Shown here piece by piece: positions 33,685-43,062 of a stretch of DNA of 48,388 bases (the first letter of the stretch is position 1; each line of letters begins with the position of its first letter). The translations under genes and the position numbers were made by a program. The notes below the pieces were generated by a model. The model had not been told where the DNA came from, did not search any database, and worked only from the letters and a program-made list of their open reading frames with translations. This stretch comes from Afipia sp. (GTDB taxonomy: Bacteria; Pseudomonadota; Alphaproteobacteria; Rhizobiales; Xanthobacteraceae): the NCBI GenBank assembly GCA_030652315.1, contig JAUSAX010000107.1, forward strand, positions 1-48,388, written 5' to 3'.

Positions 33685-34905
33685 TTAGACGCGCTTCCAG
33701 TAATCCAGCGCGCCGTGCCCTACCGCTGCGCCTGTGGCAAAGCATGCCTGCAACAGGTAGCCGCCGGTTGGCGCTTCCCAATCAAGCATTTCACCGGCGA
33801 CAAACACACCGGGCAGCTTGCGCAGCATAAAGTGTGGATCGATTTCGCCGAATGAAATTCCGCCCGCTGTCGAAATCGCACGCTCGATTGGCGCGACACC
33901 TGTGAGGCGGACCGGAACAGCGTTGATAAACGCGGCAAGCGTTTCCGGAGTCATCGCGGACAGGTTCAGTTTCGCAGCAATCGCGGCTTCCTGCAGTAAT
34001 CCAATGGCGATCGGCGAAAGACCTGCGACCTTTCGCAGATAGGTCGACATCGATTGTTTCTGTCGCGGCCTGCTAACACGCGCCGTCATATCCGATGCGG
34101 TGAGATCCGGCCGCAGCGCGATGTAGAGAACAACCTCGCTATGTGCCAGCACCGCATCGCGCAGCGGAGCCGACAGTGCATACACCGCGCCGCCTTCAAT
34201 TCCGTCGCGCGTGATCGTCGCCTCGCCACGCACGGTCTCTCCGCCGAAAGACAACGCAACGCCCTTTAGGGGCTGTCCCTCAAAGCGGTCGCGGAACAGA
34301 TCCGACCATGCGACACGGAATCCGGAATTGGCAGGCCGCAGTGATGCGATCTCAATGCCCCTCGCCTTGAACGAATCGATCCAGCCACCATCTGCACCTA
34401 ACTTGGGCCAGCTTGCGCCGCCGAGCGCGATCACCGTGGTGTCGGGTTTGAGCGACGTCAGGCCGGTGGGTGTTTCGAACTGCAATTCCCCGTTCGCATC
34501 CCACCCCGTCCAGCGGTGACGCAACGCCAAGCGAACTCCGGACTGATCGAGCCGCCGCAGCCAGGCGCGCAACAACGGCGACGCCTTCATGGCTTTTGGA
34601 AATACCCGTCCGCTGGAGCCTACGAATGTCGGCTGGCCCAGACCTTCGCTCCACGCCCGCAGTGCATCGGGTGGAAATGCTTCGATAGCGGCCCGCAGAT
34701 GCGGCATCGCTTCGCGATAGCGCTGGAGAAACTGGTCCAGCGGTTCACTGTGGGTGAGATTGAGGCCACCGCGTCCGGCAAGCAGAAATTTGCGCCCCAC
34801 CGACGGCATACGCTCGTAGACGGTGACGCGCGCACCGCCCGCCGCCAAAACTTCAGCCGCCATCAGCCCCGCGGGACCGGCACCGATGACGGCGACATTT
34901 TTCAA
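33685..34905 (-). CDS. BaiN/HI0933-like FAD-dependent flavoprotein
   Basis: The 406-residue protein begins KNVAVIGAGPAGLMAAEVLA, an FAD Rossmann motif, followed by GRKFLLAGRGGLNLTHSE, the signature of the HI0933/BaiN family. ALGGASWPKLGADGGW and the end FVAGEMLDWEAPTGGYLLQA complete the family pattern. The physiological substrate is unknown. The only start that keeps the Rossmann strand is TTG 34905, five bases after the preceding SDR stop, so translation is probably coupled. It is third in a leftward set behind MaoC and SDR genes. Confidence 0.85.
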   Translation of the reverse strand: MKNVAVIGAGPAGLMAAEVLAAGGARVTVYERMPSVGRKFLLAGRGGLNLTHSEPLDQFLQRYREAMPHLRAAIEAFPPDALRAWSEGLGQPTFVGSSGRVFPKAMKASPLLRAWLRRLDQSGVRLALRHRWTGWDANGELQFETPTGLTSLKPDTTVIALGGASWPKLGADGGWIDSFKARGIEIASLRPANSGFRVAWSDLFRDRFEGQPLKGVALSFGGETVRGEATITRDGIEGGAVYALSAPLRDAVLAHSEVVLYIALRPDLTASDMTARVSRPRQKQSMSTYLRKVAGLSPIAIGLLQEAAIAAKLNLSAMTPETLAAFINAVPVRLTGVAPIERAISTAGGISFGEIDPHFMLRKLPGVFVAGEMLDWEAPTGGYLLQACFATGAAVGHGALDYWKRV

Positions 34906-34910
34906 GTTGC

Positions 34911-35843
34911 TTAACCGCCCATCGGCGGCAGCTTGATGCCCGCGGCCTTGGCTGCCTGTTCGACATACTTGAAGGTTTGGAAGAATGCGCCGCCGAGATC
35001 ACGCGCCGTCGACATATCGCCGATCTTGGCGAAGTTCGCGGCGATGGCATCCGGCGTCCACTGATCCTGCGGCAGGTTGAGGCCTTCGGTCTCGACGACC
35101 TTGATGACCGCGAACGAACCCGCGCCTGCGCCCATGATAGTGCGGGTCGGTGCGTCTTCGCTCAGCAAGTACAGAACCGCAGGCGTGATCGCTTCCGGCT
35201 TCATCAGCGCGAGGATCTCCGGCCCGATCAGGCCTTCGGTCATACGGGTCGCAGCCGTCGGCGAAATCGTGTTGACGCGGATGTTGGTCTTGCGGCCTTC
35301 CTCGGCGAGCACGTTCATCAGGCCCACCATGCCGGCTTTTGCGGCGGCGTAATTCGCCTGCCCGAAGTTGCCGAACAGGCCCGACGACGACGTCGTGACG
35401 ACGATGCGGCCGTAGTTGCGCTCGCGCATACCGTCCCATACCGCGCGACAGCAGTTGAACGTGCCGGTCAGATGCACGGCGATGACCTTGGCGAAATCGT
35501 CCGGCTCCATCTTGCCGAACGACTTGTCGCGCAGGATGCCGGCGTTCGCGACCATCAGATCGACGCTGCCCCATTTCATCGAGGCGCGGGCGACCATTTC
35601 CTTGACCTGCTCGAAATTTGAAACGTCCGCTCCGTCCGCGATAGCCTCGCCGCCCGCCTTGCGGATCTCTTCCACGACCGCTTCAGCCGGACTGACCGAG
35701 CCGCCGCTGCCGTCACGAGCCGCGCCCATGTCATTGACCACAACCCGCGCACCGAGTTTCGCAAGACCGAGCGCATGCGCGCGCCCGAGTCCTGCACCAG
35801 CACCGGTCACAACCGCAACGCGTCCATCGAACCTGATTGCCAT
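34911..35843 (-). CDS. Short-chain dehydrogenase, multifunctional-enzyme-type 3-hydroxyacyl-CoA dehydrogenase
   Basis: The 310-residue SDR has the cofactor motif VTGAGAGLGRAHALG (about 12-26), NAG in MVANAGILRD, and the catalytic Ser and YxxxK in TTSSSGLFGNFG and ANYAAAKAG. The insertion VNDMGAARDGSGGS after strand 2 matches the dehydrogenase domain of peroxisomal multifunctional enzyme type 2, which oxidises 3-hydroxyacyl-CoA. AAGGGA precedes the ATG. Its neighbour 16 bases upstream is a MaoC-like hydratase, the partner activity in that enzyme, which supports a beta-oxidation role. Confidence 0.88.
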   Translation of the reverse strand: MAIRFDGRVAVVTGAGAGLGRAHALGLAKLGARVVVNDMGAARDGSGGSVSPAEAVVEEIRKAGGEAIADGADVSNFEQVKEMVARASMKWGSVDLMVANAGILRDKSFGKMEPDDFAKVIAVHLTGTFNCCRAVWDGMRERNYGRIVVTTSSSGLFGNFGQANYAAAKAGMVGLMNVLAEEGRKTNIRVNTISPTAATRMTEGLIGPEILALMKPEAITPAVLYLLSEDAPTRTIMGAGAGSFAVIKVVETEGLNLPQDQWTPDAIAANFAKIGDMSTARDLGGAFFQTFKYVEQAAKAAGIKLPPMGG

Positions 35844-35859
35844 GATCGTCCCTTATTAT

Positions 35860-36312
35860 TTATGCGAAGAAATGCATTCCGAGCCAGTCCGCGACCAGCG
35901 CGGGCTTTGGCTCACCCTCGATTTCGAGCGTCGTATTGGTACGCGCCAGGAGTTCCTTCGGCGACTTCATGGTCGCTTCAGCAAGCACGAAGCGCGCACG
36001 CACCCGCTTGCCGGCCCGAACGGGCGTGAGAAACCTGATCTTGTCGAAGCCGTAGTTGATCGACATCGCCGCGCCATTCAGCGTCGGCATGGTGGCATAG
36101 GCGAGCTTTGGCAACACCGACAGCGACAGGAAGCCATGCGCGATGGTCCCGCCAAACGGCGTTTCGCGCTTTGCACGCTCAGGATCGATATGGATGAACT
36201 GAAAGTCTTCGGTCGCGTTGGCGAACGCGTCAATCTGCTTCTGATCAACGGTATGCCAGTCCGAAACGCCGAGTTCGGTGCCCACGAGTTTCAGGTAGTC
36301 TTCTAGATTCAT
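35860..36312 (-). CDS. MaoC-family (R)-specific enoyl-CoA hydratase-like protein
   Basis: I start at ATG 36312 (MNLEDYLKLVGTELGVSDWH), giving 150 residues; the frame continues upstream through a repeat, which is not coding. DQKQIDAFANATEDFQFIHI, then DPERAKRETPFGGTIAHGFL, is the hydratase-2 motif with catalytic Asp and His. It is a single hotdog domain, near NodN and PhaJ-like proteins. It precedes the SDR, and the two could perform successive hydration and oxidation of enoyl-CoA. Confidence 0.88.
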   Translation of the reverse strand: MNLEDYLKLVGTELGVSDWHTVDQKQIDAFANATEDFQFIHIDPERAKRETPFGGTIAHGFLSLSVLPKLAYATMPTLNGAAMSINYGFDKIRFLTPVRAGKRVRARFVLAEATMKSPKELLARTNTTLEIEGEPKPALVADWLGMHFFA

Positions 36313-36438
36313 CGCAGCGCCCACGAACCATCTCCCGGCTGGAATTTCGAACTGGGTTGGCACATTCCACAGATCAGCCGCCCGGCCAAGCGAAAACTTT
36401 GGCCGCTGCTGGCGCATCCGCCTAGAACACAAGCCTTT

Positions 36439-36523
36439 CGTCGTCGTGCCCGGGCTTGTCCCGGGCATCCACGTCTTTAGTCAAGACGTTGAGCAGACGG
36501 CCGAGACAAGCCCCGACCATGAC
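36439..36523. repeat. Hairpin-doublet repeat (copy 7, right half decayed)
   Basis: CGTC, GTGCCCGGG-cttgt-CCCGGGCAT (36446-36468), CCACGTC form an intact left half with one wobble. In the right half the TGGAT block is lost and the arm GGCCGAGACAAG pairs poorly with CCCCGACCAT. It separates the MaoC gene from the acyl-CoA synthetase. Confidence 0.75.
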
Positions 36524-36547
36524 AACCTGTAAAGATAGGGCGCGGTG

Positions 36548-38275
36548 TTACCGCGCCGCGCTTTGAGAAACCTGCAATTCCGGAAAATCCTCCTCCCGGA
36601 ATTCCTGACCACGCAGCGCGTCGTTGCGGTCGTTGTCGAGTTCGAGACGGCGGAGCTGCACGCGGCGAATCTTGCCGGAAATGGTTTTTGGCAGTTCCGT
36701 CACCAGTTCGATGCGGCGGATGCGCTTGAACGGCGCCAGCCGCGAATGCACGTACTTGAAGATCGACAGCGCTGTGTCCCGCGTGATCGCGGTACCCGGT
36801 ACCAGCGAAATATAGGCCTTCGGAAGCGCGAGACGGATCGGGTCCGGCGTCGGCACCACGGCCGCCTCGGCAACCAGTTCATGCTCCAGCAGCACGCTTT
36901 CGAGTTCAAACGGGCTGATGCGATAATCGGACGACTTGAACACGTCGTCGGAGCGGCCGACGAAGGTCAGATAACCGTCGTCATCGAGAAACACCACGTC
37001 GCCGGTCTGATAGACGTCACCGTCCGCGCCCTTCGGTTTGCCGTCGTCGCCTTGATACCCGAGCATCAGCCCTGCCGGACGATCCGCGCCAAGCACGAGA
37101 CGCACCTCGCCCTCTTTCGCCAGATTTCCGTCGGCGTCAGCCACCTGGACCTTGTAGCCCGGCATCGGCCGCCCCATCGAGCCGACTTTCACCGGCTGTC
37201 CCGGCGAATTACCGGCCAGCGCCGTTGTCTCGGTCTGGCCGTAACCATCGCGGATCGTCAGACCCCACGCGGCCTTGACCTGATCGATCACTTCCGGATT
37301 AAGCGGCTCGCCTGCACCGCAGACCTCGCGCACGGAAACCTTGTAGTCCGCAAGCCGCTCCTGAATGAACAGCCGCCATACGGTCGGCGGCGCGCACAGC
37401 GTCGTCACGCCACAGCGCGCGACCGTGGCCAGCAGACCTTTGGCATCGAAGCGCGGCTGGTTGACGATGAAGATCGTCGCGCCGGCGTTCCATGGAGAGA
37501 AGAAGCAACTCCACGCATGCTTGGCCCAGCCCGGCGACGAAATATTGAGATGAATGTCGCCCGGCTGAAGTCCAAGCCAGTACATCGTGGACAGCGACCC
37601 GACCGGATAACTGCGATGGCTATGCAACACGAGCTTCGGCTTGGCCGTGGTGCCGGACGTGAAATACAGCAGCATCGGATCGTTCGCGTTGGTCGCGCCG
37701 TCCGGTGTGAACGTCTCCGGATAATGCGTCGCGTCCTCGAACTTGCGCCAGCCCTTATGCTCGGAGGTTGCACCCACGACAATCCGCGTAAAGCCCTCGC
37801 CGCCGAGATCTTCGAACTTTGCGACCTGATCCTGTGTCGCGACCACGATCTTCGCCTTGCCGCGATCGAGCCGGTCGCGCAATTCGTCCGCCGTCAGCAA
37901 CGTCGTTGCAGGGATCACGATGACGCCGAGCTTCATGGCGGCGAGCATCGTCTCCCACAATGGAACCACATTGCCGAGCAGCAACAGCAGATGATCGCCG
38001 CGCTTCAAACCCAGATCGCGCAGGAAGTTCGCGGTCTGGTTGGAGCGGCGCGACAGTTCCGCGAACGACAGCTTCGTCTCGGTGTTCGTCGCAGCATCGA
38101 CGATCCAGAGCGCCGTGCGGTCGCGGTGTTCGGGATTGCTGGCCAGACCAGCATCAAACCAGTCGAGCGCCCAGTTGAACTGCTTCTCATCCGGCCAGCG
38201 GAACTCCGCAATGGCTTTATCGTAGTCGTTACGATGCTTGAGCAGGAAAGCGCGCGCGTCCTGGAATGTCGTCAT
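36548..38275 (-). CDS. Acyl-CoA synthetase, AMP-forming, medium-chain type
   Basis: The 575-residue protein starts at ATG 38275, with AGGA upstream; a TTG one codon earlier is less likely. The AMP-binding motif LLYFTSGTTAKPKLVLHSH (about 200-218), the DGYGQTETTALAG motif (about 345) and the C-terminal PKTISGKIRR with the adenylation Lys (about 540) are all present. The GWAKHAWSCFFSPW stretch is typical of medium-chain acyl-CoA synthetases. It converts a fatty or branched acid plus ATP and CoA to acyl-CoA. It lies 9 bases after mmsB and is last in the valine operon, so isobutyrate or propionate are possible substrates; this is inference. Confidence 0.87.
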   Translation of the reverse strand: MTTFQDARAFLLKHRNDYDKAIAEFRWPDEKQFNWALDWFDAGLASNPEHRDRTALWIVDAATNTETKLSFAELSRRSNQTANFLRDLGLKRGDHLLLLLGNVVPLWETMLAAMKLGVIVIPATTLLTADELRDRLDRGKAKIVVATQDQVAKFEDLGGEGFTRIVVGATSEHKGWRKFEDATHYPETFTPDGATNANDPMLLYFTSGTTAKPKLVLHSHRSYPVGSLSTMYWLGLQPGDIHLNISSPGWAKHAWSCFFSPWNAGATIFIVNQPRFDAKGLLATVARCGVTTLCAPPTVWRLFIQERLADYKVSVREVCGAGEPLNPEVIDQVKAAWGLTIRDGYGQTETTALAGNSPGQPVKVGSMGRPMPGYKVQVADADGNLAKEGEVRLVLGADRPAGLMLGYQGDDGKPKGADGDVYQTGDVVFLDDDGYLTFVGRSDDVFKSSDYRISPFELESVLLEHELVAEAAVVPTPDPIRLALPKAYISLVPGTAITRDTALSIFKYVHSRLAPFKRIRRIELVTELPKTISGKIRRVQLRRLELDNDRNDALRGQEFREEDFPELQVSQSAAR

Positions 38276-38284
38276 CAAGGAATC

Positions 38285-39169
38285 CTATTTCGCCAGCCCA
38301 CGAACATGCTTGATGATACCGGAAAAATCGACTCCGCCGTGGCCGGCCTTCTCGAAGGCATCATAGATGCTTTCCGCATGCGCGCCGAGCGGGGTGGCCG
38401 CGCCGGCGGCTTTCGCGGCTTCCTGCGACAGACGCAAGTCCTTCAGCATCAGCGCCGCGGCGAACCCTGGCTTGTACTCATTGTTGGCGGGCGAAGCAGG
38501 AACCGGACCCGGCACCGGGCAATACGTGGTCAGCGACCAGCACTGCCCCGACGAGGTCGAGGCTACGTCGAACAACGCCTGATGCGACAGGCCAAGCTTC
38601 TCACCAAGCGCGAACGCTTCCGATACGCCGATCATCGAAATACCGAGTATCATGTTGTTGCAGATCTTGGCCGCCTTCCCCGCACCTGCCTCGCCGCAAT
38701 GCACGACCTTCTTGCCCATGTTTTCCAGAATGGGCTTTGCAGTCGCGAACGCTGCAGCGGTTCCGCCGCACATGAAGGTCAGTGTCGCGCCTTTCGCGCC
38801 GCCAGTGCCACCGGACACCGGAGCGTCAATCGAGGGCAAGTTGTGTTCGGTTGCATGAGCATGGGCAAGCCGCGCGCTTTCCACATCGATCGTCGAGCAA
38901 TCGATCATCAGCGTGTTCTTGCCGACCGAGGGAATGATCTCTTTCCAGACGCCCAGAACGTGTTTGCCTGCGGGCAGCATGGTGACGACGATCTGCGCAT
39001 CCTTCACGGCGTCCGCGGCACTCGCTGAAATGCTGACGCCATCTGCTTTGGCCGCGTCCTTCGATGCCTGCGCAAGGTCGAAGCCCTGAACCTTGTGCCC
39101 AGCCTTGACGAGGTTGGCCGCCATGGGTCCGCCCATGTTGCCGAGACCGATGAATGCGATGTTTGCCAT
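38285..39169 (-). CDS. mmsB: 3-hydroxyisobutyrate dehydrogenase
   Basis: The 294-residue protein has an NAD motif IAFIGLGNMGGPMAANLVKAG (shown here as GLGNMGGPMAANL) at the N-terminus, DAPVSGGTGGAKGATLTFMC (about 116-135) as the substrate-binding signature, and GKAAKICNNM with the catalytic Lys near residue 170. It oxidises 3-hydroxyisobutyrate to methylmalonate semialdehyde with NAD. GAGGGCAGGA precedes the start. It lies between the CoA hydrolase and the acyl-CoA synthetase in the leftward operon. Confidence 0.95.
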   Translation of the reverse strand: MANIAFIGLGNMGGPMAANLVKAGHKVQGFDLAQASKDAAKADGVSISASAADAVKDAQIVVTMLPAGKHVLGVWKEIIPSVGKNTLMIDCSTIDVESARLAHAHATEHNLPSIDAPVSGGTGGAKGATLTFMCGGTAAAFATAKPILENMGKKVVHCGEAGAGKAAKICNNMILGISMIGVSEAFALGEKLGLSHQALFDVASTSSGQCWSLTTYCPVPGPVPASPANNEYKPGFAAALMLKDLRLSQEAAKAAGAATPLGAHAESIYDAFEKAGHGGVDFSGIIKHVRGLAK

Positions 39170-39200
39170 TTCCTGCCCTCGTTATCGTTGTTCAGTGACG

Positions 39201-40289
39201 TCAGTCTGGAAAGACCAGCTTGTATTTTCCGTTTGGCGCGAAATACTTCTCGACGATCTCAGGCGTGACATCCTCGATCCGCGCCGGCGACCACATCGGG
39301 TTGCGGTCCTTGTCGATAATGGCTGCGCGAACGCCCTCGACAAACTCATCGCTCGTGAAAACCGCCAGCGCCGAATTGTATTCGCGAACGAGGCTTTCCT
39401 TGAGCGATTTGGAGGTGCGTGCACGGCGAAGCAGTTCCAGTGTAACCTTGAGCGCGGTCGGCGACTTTTCCAACAGCGCTTTGAGCGTCGCCAGCGCAAA
39501 TTCCGAACCATCACCTTTCAACGCTGCTACGATGTCTTCCATCGTGTCATGCCCGAAAGCGTGGTCTATCTGCTCGCGATGGGCAGCAACCGGCGCCTGA
39601 ATGTCAACCGCTGCATATTGCCCCATAATCGAACGAACATCGTCGTTGGTCGCCCGCAGCGGCGCATTGGTCAACGCGTCGCGCAGCGCCGGCCAGTTGC
39701 TCGATGCAATCAGTACATCCGCCGCGCCTGCATAGACCGCATCGGCGCCGGTCATGGTTTGACCCGTCAGGGCAAAGTAAGTCCCGATTTCGCCGGGTGC
39801 GCGCGACAACAACCATGTGCCGCCCACGTCCGGGAAGAAACCCAGACCAACCTCAGGCATCGCCATCTTCGTCTTGTCGGTCACGATCCGATGCGCGCCA
39901 TGCGCCGACAGCCCAACACCGCCGCCCATGACGAGACCGTCCATGTAGGCAACATAGGGCTTCGGAAACTCCGGAATGCGCGCGTTCAGAATGTACTCTT
40001 CGCGCCAGAAGACCGGCCCGAGATCGCCGCCCGCCTTCGCGCTTTCATAAAGCCCGCGAATGTCGCCACCGGCACACAGTCCACGCTCACCCGCACCTTC
40101 CAGCAGCACCAGCGACACGCCGGGATCCGCCTCGAATTCATCGAGCGCAGCCACGATCTCGCGCGTCATCTCGAGCGTCAGTGCGTTGATCGCCTTGGGG
40201 CGGTTCAGCCGGATGATTCCGGCTGCGCCTTCGCGGCACGCGATCAAGTCCTTTTCCGGCGATTCCGCCATCGCCGCATGCGCGCTCAT
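39201..40289 (-). CDS. 3-hydroxyisobutyryl-CoA hydrolase
   Basis: The 362-residue crotonase-superfamily protein has the oxyanion-hole segments SLVLLEGAGERGLCAGGDIR and AYMDGLVMGGGVGLSAHGAH, and the catalytic acid in MPEVGLGFFPDVGGTWLLSR, a wording characteristic of 3-hydroxyisobutyryl-CoA hydrolases rather than hydratases. The length (hydratases are about 260) and the C-terminal helical extension agree. It releases free 3-hydroxyisobutyrate from its CoA ester, protecting the cell from reactive methacrylyl-CoA. Its ATG overlaps the dehydrogenase stop by 4 bases. Confidence 0.92.
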   Translation of the reverse strand: MSAHAAMAESPEKDLIACREGAAGIIRLNRPKAINALTLEMTREIVAALDEFEADPGVSLVLLEGAGERGLCAGGDIRGLYESAKAGGDLGPVFWREEYILNARIPEFPKPYVAYMDGLVMGGGVGLSAHGAHRIVTDKTKMAMPEVGLGFFPDVGGTWLLSRAPGEIGTYFALTGQTMTGADAVYAGAADVLIASSNWPALRDALTNAPLRATNDDVRSIMGQYAAVDIQAPVAAHREQIDHAFGHDTMEDIVAALKGDGSEFALATLKALLEKSPTALKVTLELLRRARTSKSLKESLVREYNSALAVFTSDEFVEGVRAAIIDKDRNPMWSPARIEDVTPEIVEKYFAPNGKYKLVFPD

Positions 40290-41431
40290 CGCGCACCTTC
40301 GATCAGCTTGCGTGCAACGATCACGCGCATGATCTCGTTGGTTCCTTCAAGGATTTGATGCACCCGCAGATCCCGTACAATTTTCTCGACGCCGTATTCC
40401 GACAGATAGCCGTATCCGCCGTGCAGTTGCAGCGCCTGATTGGCAATTTCAAAACCGGCATCGGTGCCGAAGCGCTTGGCCATCGCGCAAAGCATGGTTG
40501 CGTCAGGATCCTTGCGGTCGAGCGACGCAGCAGCCCGCCACAGGAACGAGCGCGCGGCTTCGAGCTCGATGGCCATATCGGCGATACGGAACTGCAGCGC
40601 CTGGAATTCGTCGAGCCTCTGACCGAAGGCTCTGCGCTCTTTCAGGTAAGCGAGCGACTTGTCGAGCGCCGACTGTGCGCCGCCGAGCGAGCAAGCCGCG
40701 ATGTTGAGACGCCCGCCGTCTAGCCCCGACATGGCGATCTTGAAGCCGATCCCCTCTTCGCCGATGCGATTGGCGACAGGAACCCGCACATTCTCGAAGA
40801 TGACCGCGCGGGTCGGCTGTGCGTTCCAACCCATCTTGCGTTCATTGGCGCCGAACGACAGGCCCGGCGTATCGTCCTCGACCACCAGCGTAGAAATGCC
40901 GCCCGCACCATTGCCGCCGGTGCGCGCCATCACAACGTAGATGTCGCTCTTCCCAGCCCCCGAGATGAACTGCTTCTGGCCGTTCAGGACGTAATGATCG
41001 CCATCACGCACCGCGCGCGTGCTGAGCGCCGCCGCATCCGAACCGGCACCCGGCTCGGTGAGGCAATAGCTTGCCAGCAATTCCATCGTGCAAAGACGTG
41101 GGAGCCACTTCTGGCGCTGCGCGTCCGAGCCGTAATGGTCGATCATCCACGAGGCCATGTTGTGGATCGAGATGAACGCTGAAACGGTCGGACATCCGGT
41201 TGCCAGCGCCTCGAAGATCAGCGCGGCATCGAAACGCGTCAGCGCCGAGCCGCCGACATCGTCACGGATATAGATGCCACCGATGCCGAGCGCAGCCGCT
41301 TCACGCATCACATCGACGGGAAAGAACTTTTCCTCGTCCCATTTCAGCGCAAACGGCGCGATCTTCTCGGCAGCGAATTCGCGCGCCATGTCGCGAACCG
41401 CGATTTGATCCTCGGTCAGGGCGAATTGCAT
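40286..41431 (-). CDS. Acyl-CoA dehydrogenase, probably isobutyryl-CoA dehydrogenase
   Basis: The 381-residue protein has the normal acyl-CoA dehydrogenase layout: an N-terminal helical domain, YCLTEPGAGSDAAALSTRA (about 125-143) for FAD, KMGWNAQPTRAVIFENVRVP, and LQLHGGYGYLSEYGVEKIVR with HQILEGTNEIMRVIVAR, whose Glu is the usual catalytic base. Between mmsA and the 3-hydroxyisobutyryl-CoA hydrolase, isobutyryl-CoA to methacrylyl-CoA is the natural reaction. The substrate is inferred from this context, not from active-site detail. Confidence 0.9.
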   Translation of the reverse strand: MQFALTEDQIAVRDMAREFAAEKIAPFALKWDEEKFFPVDVMREAAALGIGGIYIRDDVGGSALTRFDAALIFEALATGCPTVSAFISIHNMASWMIDHYGSDAQRQKWLPRLCTMELLASYCLTEPGAGSDAAALSTRAVRDGDHYVLNGQKQFISGAGKSDIYVVMARTGGNGAGGISTLVVEDDTPGLSFGANERKMGWNAQPTRAVIFENVRVPVANRIGEEGIGFKIAMSGLDGGRLNIAACSLGGAQSALDKSLAYLKERRAFGQRLDEFQALQFRIADMAIELEAARSFLWRAAASLDRKDPDATMLCAMAKRFGTDAGFEIANQALQLHGGYGYLSEYGVEKIVRDLRVHQILEGTNEIMRVIVARKLIEGAR

Positions 41432-41453
41432 GGCGCGCTCGCTTCGTGTTGCG

Positions 41454-42947
41454 TCAGCTGGTCGGGATGGCGAAATCAGCGCCGTCCTTGACGCCGGACG
41501 GCCAACGCGAGGTCACCGTCTTGGTCTTGGTGTAGAAGCGCACGGAATCCGGTCCGTACTGGTTGAGATCGCCGAAGCCGGAGCGCTTCCAACCACCGAA
41601 CGTGTAATAGGCAACCGGCACAGGGATCGGCACGTTGATGCCGACCATACCGACATTGACCTTGGCTGCGAATTCGCGCGCGGCATCGCCGTCGCGGGTG
41701 AAGATCGCAACACCGTTGCCGTACTCGTGGTCGGACGGCAGAGCGACGGCTTCGTCGAAGTCCTTGGCACGCACCACCGACAGCACCGGGCCGAAGATTT
41801 CTTCCTTGTAGATGCGCATGTCCTTGGTGACGTTGTCGAACAGACAGCCGCCCATGTAGAAGCCCTTCTCGTAGCCCTGCATCTTGAAGCCACGACCATC
41901 GACGGCAAGCTTGGCGCCTTCCTTGATGCCGATCTCGACATAATCCCTCACGCGATCGAGCGCGGCCTTTGTCACCAATGGGCCGTAGTCGGCCGTCGGA
42001 TCGGTCGACAGGCCAATCTTCAAGCTCTCGACACGCGGGATCAGCTTTTCCATCAGGCGATCCGCCGTGGTCTTGCCGACCGGTACGGCGACCGAAACCG
42101 CCATACAGCGCTCGCCTGCCGCGCCGTAACCTGCGCCGATCAAGGCGTCCACCGACTGGTCCATGTCGGCGTCCGGCATGATGATCATGTGGTTCTTGGC
42201 GCCACCGAAGCACTGCGCGCGCTTGCCCGTCGCCGCGGCGCGTTCATAGATGTACTGCGCAATCGAAGAGGACCCTACGAAACCAACGGCAGCGATATCG
42301 CGGTCGTCCAGAATCGCATCCACCGATTCCTTATCGCCGTTGACCACGTTCAGAATGCCTGGCGGGAGCCCTGCTTCGAGCATCAGTTCTGCAAGCTTCA
42401 TCGGCACGCCTGGATCGCGCTCCGAGGGCTTGAGGATGAACGCATTGCCGCAAGCGATGGCGGGCGCGAACTTCCACATCGGGATCATGGCGGGGAAATT
42501 GAAGGGCGTGATGCCCGCAACCACGCCAAGTGGCTGCCGCATGGAATAGAGATCGATGCCAGGGCCGGCGCCTTCGGTGTATTCGCCCTTCATCAGGTGC
42601 GGAATTCCGAGCGCAAATTCGACAACTTCGACGCCGCGCAGGATGTCGCCCTTGGCGTCAGGAATCGTTTTACCATGCTCGCGGGCCAACAGTTCGGCCA
42701 TGGCGTCGTTATCGCGCGCGACGAGTTCAAGGAACTTCATCAAAACGCGGGTCCGGCGCTGCGGGTTGGTCGATGCCCAGGCGGGTTGCGCCGCTTTTGC
42801 GTTCTCAATGGCGGCGCGGGTCTCGGCTTTGGAAGCAAGCGCGACCTGGGCCTGAACTTCGCCGGTCATGGGCTCGAAAACGTCGGCAAACCGGCCAGAC
42901 GTACCCTTAACGTGTTTTCCGCCGATAAAATGCCCGATCGAACGCAT
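41454..42947 (-). CDS. mmsA: Methylmalonate-semialdehyde dehydrogenase, CoA-acylating
   Basis: The 497-residue aldehyde dehydrogenase has GVVAGITPFNFPAMIPMWKF (about 141-160), the nucleotide site GFVGSSSIAQYIY, and the catalytic Cys in GAAGERCMAVSVAVPVG near residue 286. The phrases ITPFNFPAMIPMW and CFGGAKNHMIIMPDAD are specific to MmsA, which turns methylmalonate semialdehyde into propionyl-CoA, using NAD and CoA. A perfect GGAGG precedes the ATG. It is first in the leftward valine operon, 116 bases after the TetR stop, with a strong inverted repeat in that gap. Confidence 0.95.
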   Translation of the reverse strand: MRSIGHFIGGKHVKGTSGRFADVFEPMTGEVQAQVALASKAETRAAIENAKAAQPAWASTNPQRRTRVLMKFLELVARDNDAMAELLAREHGKTIPDAKGDILRGVEVVEFALGIPHLMKGEYTEGAGPGIDLYSMRQPLGVVAGITPFNFPAMIPMWKFAPAIACGNAFILKPSERDPGVPMKLAELMLEAGLPPGILNVVNGDKESVDAILDDRDIAAVGFVGSSSIAQYIYERAAATGKRAQCFGGAKNHMIIMPDADMDQSVDALIGAGYGAAGERCMAVSVAVPVGKTTADRLMEKLIPRVESLKIGLSTDPTADYGPLVTKAALDRVRDYVEIGIKEGAKLAVDGRGFKMQGYEKGFYMGGCLFDNVTKDMRIYKEEIFGPVLSVVRAKDFDEAVALPSDHEYGNGVAIFTRDGDAAREFAAKVNVGMVGINVPIPVPVAYYTFGGWKRSGFGDLNQYGPDSVRFYTKTKTVTSRWPSGVKDGADFAIPTS

Positions 42948-42993
42948 GCGTAACCTCCAAAAGCGAATGTTTCGAGGGTTCTAGCACCGCAAC

Positions 42994-43014
42994 AACCGGG
43001 TTAGGAACCCGGTT
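42994..43014. promoter_or_regulatory. Perfect inverted repeat upstream of mmsA, candidate operator
   Basis: AACCGGGTT (42994-43002), agg, AACCCGGTT (43006-43014) is a perfect 9-bp inverted repeat. It lies 47 bases upstream of the mmsA ATG and just beyond the TetR stop. No T-run follows in either direction, so an operator is more likely than a terminator. The regulator is unknown. Confidence 0.5.
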
Positions 43015-43062
43015 CTGCGCACAGCACGGTGGCGTGCAATGCAAAGAGATATTGCCCGGTAT

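Noticed and set aside
36545..39028. 827-codon open frame on the plus strand
   Set aside because: It lies opposite the acyl-CoA synthetase and mmsB, both with full motif sets. The shadow is Arg/His-rich and domainless.
41430..42953. 507-codon open frame on the plus strand
   Set aside because: It is antisense to mmsA, which has a perfect ribosome binding site and catalytic Cys.
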